Shown here piece by piece: positions 60,361 through 64,000 of a stretch of 64,000 nt of DNA. The DNA lies in assembly GCA_024362935.1 (NCBI GenBank), contig JANCRA010000008.1, positions 34,938,557 through 35,002,556 of the forward strand. The letters run 5' to 3'. Under the pieces are notes generated by a model. That model did no database searches. It was not told the DNA's origin and saw nothing but the letters and a program-made list of their open reading frames with translations. Numbering within the stretch: the first letter of the stretch is position 1; each line of letters starts with the position of its first letter. Position numbers and translations under genes: made by a program. Source of the stretch: Setophaga petechia (lineage: Eukaryota; Chordata; Aves; Passeriformes; Parulidae).

Positions 60361-63018
60361 ATATACAATGATATGATGGACCAACAACAACATGGACCAA
60401 TCCCATTGTGAATCTGATAAAGAAGAAGTGTATCATCTTACCCAGATATGAAATGAAAGTCAATATTTTCTGGGGTTTGATGCTTTCTACTGCATTGTAT
60501 TTGGGGATTTTTCTTTTATAATTGATCATTTTAACAGGTTAGAAATCAGTCAATCAAAATTGTTGAAATAGGTCTTGTGGGTAAGGCTTCCTGCAAATTT
60601 TAATTAAGGTCTCTTTCCTTACACCTCTTATTTTCTGTGATGCTGAAAGCCATTCCTGAGCCCATCATTAGTATACTTCCTGAGTGATAATCATAAGTAT
60701 TTCTTTTTCATTTCAGGGCTTTACTGATATATTGAAATAAGAATAGAGACTTACTGCACAAATTAGTTAACGGGTCTTGTGTTGGTGTTAGGAGAAAGGA
60801 GATAGCGGAAAAATGCTGAGGCTCACTGCAAGATTTTTTCACAAAAACTAAGCAGCAGGGGTGTGAAGGGAGGGCAGGATTGTTATCTATACCACTGAGA
60901 CAACAGATTCATGTTACACATATATTGGTACTTCAGGCCTGATGGGCTTCTCAGCTTACAGCTGCTGTGCTCAAACGGGAACTCAAATGGGTCTGAGGTG
61001 CAGTGTGTGACAATGACTAAATGATCTCAGCTTCAGAGTCCCAAACAAAACTGGTGTGATCTCACCACTGCTTATAACCAGCCTATTTTTGGCAAAAAAG
61101 CCAACTAGTTTGCTATAATTCATAGAGAACACAACCAACCTGGATGCACAATTGGCTGGTGTAATTAATTTTATGTAATTCGAGTCCACACCAGCCCATA
61201 TTTAAGATACCAGAGATACTCACCCATTCCTTTCTCTTTCTATCAATAGGAAAAATTCAGCAGTACCAAGAACCCAGTCCTATATTTCAGATAAAGAAAA
61301 GGTGATATTTGTGGAAGCATAACCTCCTGCTGTTGCAAGTGTAGGAAAATCAAGGATTTGCTGCAAGAGAGGAAGCTTGCTTTGAAAATACACAGCTGAG
61401 ACAATGATGATTTGAAAGTTCAGGAGAGTGAAGCTGCCTTTTTTTTCCTTGTGAACCTACAAAAAGACCAACGTTGTAAGAGATCAGGCTCAAAAAAATC
61501 ACCCTAGAAAGCAGTAGAAGCTACCTCTTGGAAATATCATTTGTTTTCACATGTTTACACAGCTCAAGAACCATGTGGGGATACTGAACTCTCTGAGAAA
61601 TATGATATTCTAGCATTATCCTAACATAGCTCCTTGAAAGCAACTCAAGGTTTCCCTCCTTGGACCCAAATAGTTCTGCACAAGTTACTGAGATTAAGTC
61701 TGCTCAGCATTATTCATTCATTAACCCTAATTGCTGGAACTATTAATGCCATATTTCCATTAGTAACTGGTGTGTTTCTTTCCATGTACTTATATTCACA
61801 ATTAAACTGGAAATAACCGTTAATTTTTCACTAGGAACCGAAAAGGATAATTGGATTTTATTAAAATAAATCACTCAGAGCTTTTAATGCAAATCCATGG
61901 GTAACATCAAAGACACTGAAAATCTTCTGAAAGAAATAATAATAAAACAGTGGATCTGTCTCACAAGCGTAACTGGCAACTTTTCCCCAGCCAGAGGGCC
62001 TGTTCTATTAAAGCATGGCAAATACATAGCAGCACAAAAAGAATAAAGAGAATTTTGAAGAGGTGACTGCCAGATCAACACCACAAGAAGTTACTGAGTT
62101 TGATAAAGAAATGAGACATCAAGGGTGAGGGGACTACTGCCTTTCCTCTATAATTATCAGAGAGGGCAAAATGTGCTACAGGGGGATACAAACCAGGGCA
62201 GCCTGCAGGCAAAGTAGTGCTGTAGTTGCGGTTTCAGACCCAGAGTTAAGATATCATAATATCCCAATATGATGAACAAAAAGTCTACAAAAAAAAAAGA
62301 AAAAATAAAGGAAGGATAAAAGAGGTAAAACTTCAGAAAGCTGCAGGTGAAGACCAAGCCACCAGAGAGGTGTTAAACTTTTGTGATGATGAGCTCATCA
62401 TTTGAGATTCACAAATATAAGTCAATGCCAGCTGACATTTACTGGTATTTACTTGCTTTACTGAGCTTTCTGATCTCAAACTCCAAAATCTGATTCTTTC
62501 ACACACTTCATGTCTTTCATCTTTTCTTATTTTTTTCTTCATTTCTCCCCTCTAATGATTCCCATCTTACCAGTAACCATTTCATTTTTTAAACTTGCAT
62601 TTCAAAAATAACTATAGATCAATACTGGAGGGAAAAATAAAAAAATAAAAAAGGAGACATCTACAGGGCAAATATTAATGAACAGAACTTTACAAAAAAT
62701 GTAACTAGATATAGGAAGGCATTAATTAAAATTACTAAAATACTTTGAATATCAAGACCATTAAGTAAATATTAATAGCTAGTTTCTTTACTCTTGCCTA
62801 TCCTTAAACCAGGCAAATCATTTGTGTTAATACATGACTTCACAAATTTGCTGGCAATTAAGTACATCTGTACTTTAACTCTCTTAAACTAAAAGAGTGG
62901 AGTGGATTATTTTGTCACTGGTATATTTATGCATAAAACTCACACTATTCTATAGAATCACATACCAGAAAATTTTCCAAGACTTCAGAGGATACACTTT
63001 GGTTTTATATTGCTTTCA
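60361..63018. other. AT-rich unannotated DNA
   Basis: No repeat or gene was recognised. An A10-rich run lies near 62,288-62,299. Short open frames are unsupported. Confidence 0.5.
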
Positions 63019-63604
63019 GACCACAGGATCCTGACAGAGGACGTGGAAATGTCATTGCAAGATCACTTGGTGATCTTGAGCAATCATTGTGACTGAGAAA
63101 GGTGTCTGAGGACAGGAAGAAAGAAAATTACATTCCTATTTTCAAGAAGGGCAGTAAAAGATAAAAGAGACCCACAGAACCTTGAGCCTTGGAACCTGAT
63201 GAAGCAAGTAATTCTGTAAGCCACATGAACAAGAAGCTCATCAAGAGTAGTTTTTTAGGTACCATCATTGGAAAGTGTTACTTGACCAATCGGCTGATCC
63301 CCTTCTGCAGTGAAATGACTGGCTTAGCAAATGGGGAGAGAGTGGAGGATAGGGAGTATTTTGACTTCAGAAATCGTTTTTGGCACTGTCACCTGTAAGA
63401 TTCTCAGAGAGAAACAGATGAGGTATTCACCGGACAGACAGACTGCGACAGATAGAAAACCAACTGGATGGACAGGCGCAGAGACAGGGTTGTTGGTGAC
63501 CTGTGACACAAACTCTAGTTGGAAGACAATAACTACCAGTGTATTCCAGGGGTCAGTGCTGGCTCCAATCCTGTTCAATTAATGAACTAAACAATGGGGC
63601 AGAG
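63019..63604 (+). mobile_element. CR1 ORF2 fragment 1 (RT domain, decayed)
   Basis: Forward-strand CR1 RT-domain sequence. It starts with CAGGATCCTGACAGAGGACG and passes the antecedent of the KKG(R/K)..Y region (CCTATTTTCAAGAAGGGCAG). It then passes the equivalent of the LDFSKAFDT motif, now FDFRNRFWHCHL (around 63,359-63,398), and reaches the fourth RT block (GSVLAPILFN, near 63,553-63,582; family form GSVLGPILFN). Multiple stops and frameshifts make it inactive. It stops before the FADD catalytic block, and neither the normal 3' tail nor a 5' end is present. That is unusual for CR1 and suggests later rearrangement. Confidence 0.85.
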
Positions 63605-63619
63605 TGTAGCCTCAGTAAC

Positions 63620-64000
63620 AACCATAAAGAACTGCATGAGGACTAACTAACAAGTCTGACAGGAGGTAGAGATTAGATAGTGGGCAATGAGAGACACTGG
63701 AAACTGTCTGAGATTTTGAGCTCTAGGGATTGGGATCAGAAACACAGAATCCAGCCTGGGGCCACTTACTATTTGCATGCTTGGAGGATTGCTGCTGGGC
63801 CAATCCTGCTTCATTAATGACTTGAACGATGGAACAATACAGATTATACTAAAGCAAGAGGAGTGGCTGATACACCAGAACCATTCAGAGGGACCTCAAC
63901 AGGGTGGAGAAATGGGATGACAGGAAATTCATGACATTCAACAAACTCCAAATCCTGCACTTGGGTAGGAATAGTCTCATGCACAGGATAGCTGGGAGCT
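63620..64000 (+). mobile_element. CR1 ORF2 fragment 2, continues beyond the window
   Basis: A second CR1 RT fragment in the same orientation. It re-starts upstream of where fragment 1 ended: GTGGGCAATGAGAGACACTGG corresponds to the block before the conserved ENWL stretch. GATCAGAAACACAGAATCCAG and GGGCCAATCCTGCTTCATTAA repeat the GSVLGPILFN region already present in fragment 1. It then continues through GAGGAGTGGCTGATACACCA and TGACATTCAACAAACTCC to TGCACTTGGGTAGGAA, toward the LHLGRNN block. It is decayed, with stops in all frames, and the right end is cut by the window. Confidence 0.85.

Noticed and set aside
1..64000. CRISPR array, tRNA, rRNA or bacterial-type operon
   Set aside because: No regularly spaced direct repeats, cloverleaf-compatible segment, rRNA motif or tandem gene arrangement was found; the window is vertebrate non-coding DNA.

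Overview
The window reads as nuclear DNA from a bird, most likely a passerine or another neoavian. The basis is repeat content recognised by eye. There are at least eight CR1 LINE copies: 5'-truncated pieces, with the reverse-strand ones opening in runs like AGAATCACAGAATCA and the GTTGGAAGGGACC motif. There are also several LTRs of families that recur in neoavian and passerine genomes. The rest is AT-rich, stop-riddled DNA typical of a long intron or a gene desert. No bacterial, phage or organellar gene organisation, CRISPR array, rRNA or tRNA was found. Nearly all open frames are short and explained by chance, by transposable elements or by (AT)n tracts. No protein-coding gene can be called with confidence.

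Layout. 0.8-2.8 kb: two reverse-strand CR1 copies, the first carrying a nested CR1 fragment and an internal deletion. 5.4-5.7 kb: a forward solo LTR. 8.0-8.5 and 12.0-12.5 kb: two LTRs of one avian family in opposite orientation, with a microsatellite and palindrome cluster (11.0-11.8 kb) between them. 14.9-15.3 and 17.3-18.3 kb: two reverse-strand LTR pieces of a second family. 18.3-34.4 kb: mostly unannotatable AT-rich DNA, with a possible terminal exon at 24.6-25.7 kb. 34.4-35.1 kb: reverse CR1. 37.5 kb: a small exon-like segment. 41.1 kb: forward CR1 tail. 44.5 kb: a 24-bp tandem duplication. 46.7 kb: long (AT)n. 47.3-47.6 kb: a possible old LTR. 48.4-48.8 kb: forward CR1.

50.1-52.7 kb is the most gene-like part. 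An isolated CpG island (about 30 CpGs in 200 bp) is followed on the same strand by two exon-like segments with excellent splice donors (CAG|GTAAGT at 51,763 and ATG|GTAAGT at 52,718). One open phase runs through both. It may be the start of an unannotated transcript, coding or lncRNA.

58.46-59.20 kb: a well-preserved solo LTR on the minus strand with perfect 6-bp target-site duplications (AATGAT) and 11-bp inverted termini. It is GC-rich and retains TATA and polyadenylation signals, so it looks like the youngest insertion here. 60.2 kb: forward CR1 tail. 63.0-64.0 kb: forward CR1 reverse-transcriptase fragments that represent part of the RT domain twice and run off the window edge.

No coordinated multi-gene system is evident. 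The items best worth following are the CpG-island transcript candidate, the young solo LTR, and the duplicated or nested CR1 structures. Family assignments come from remembered consensus features and were not checked by a search.
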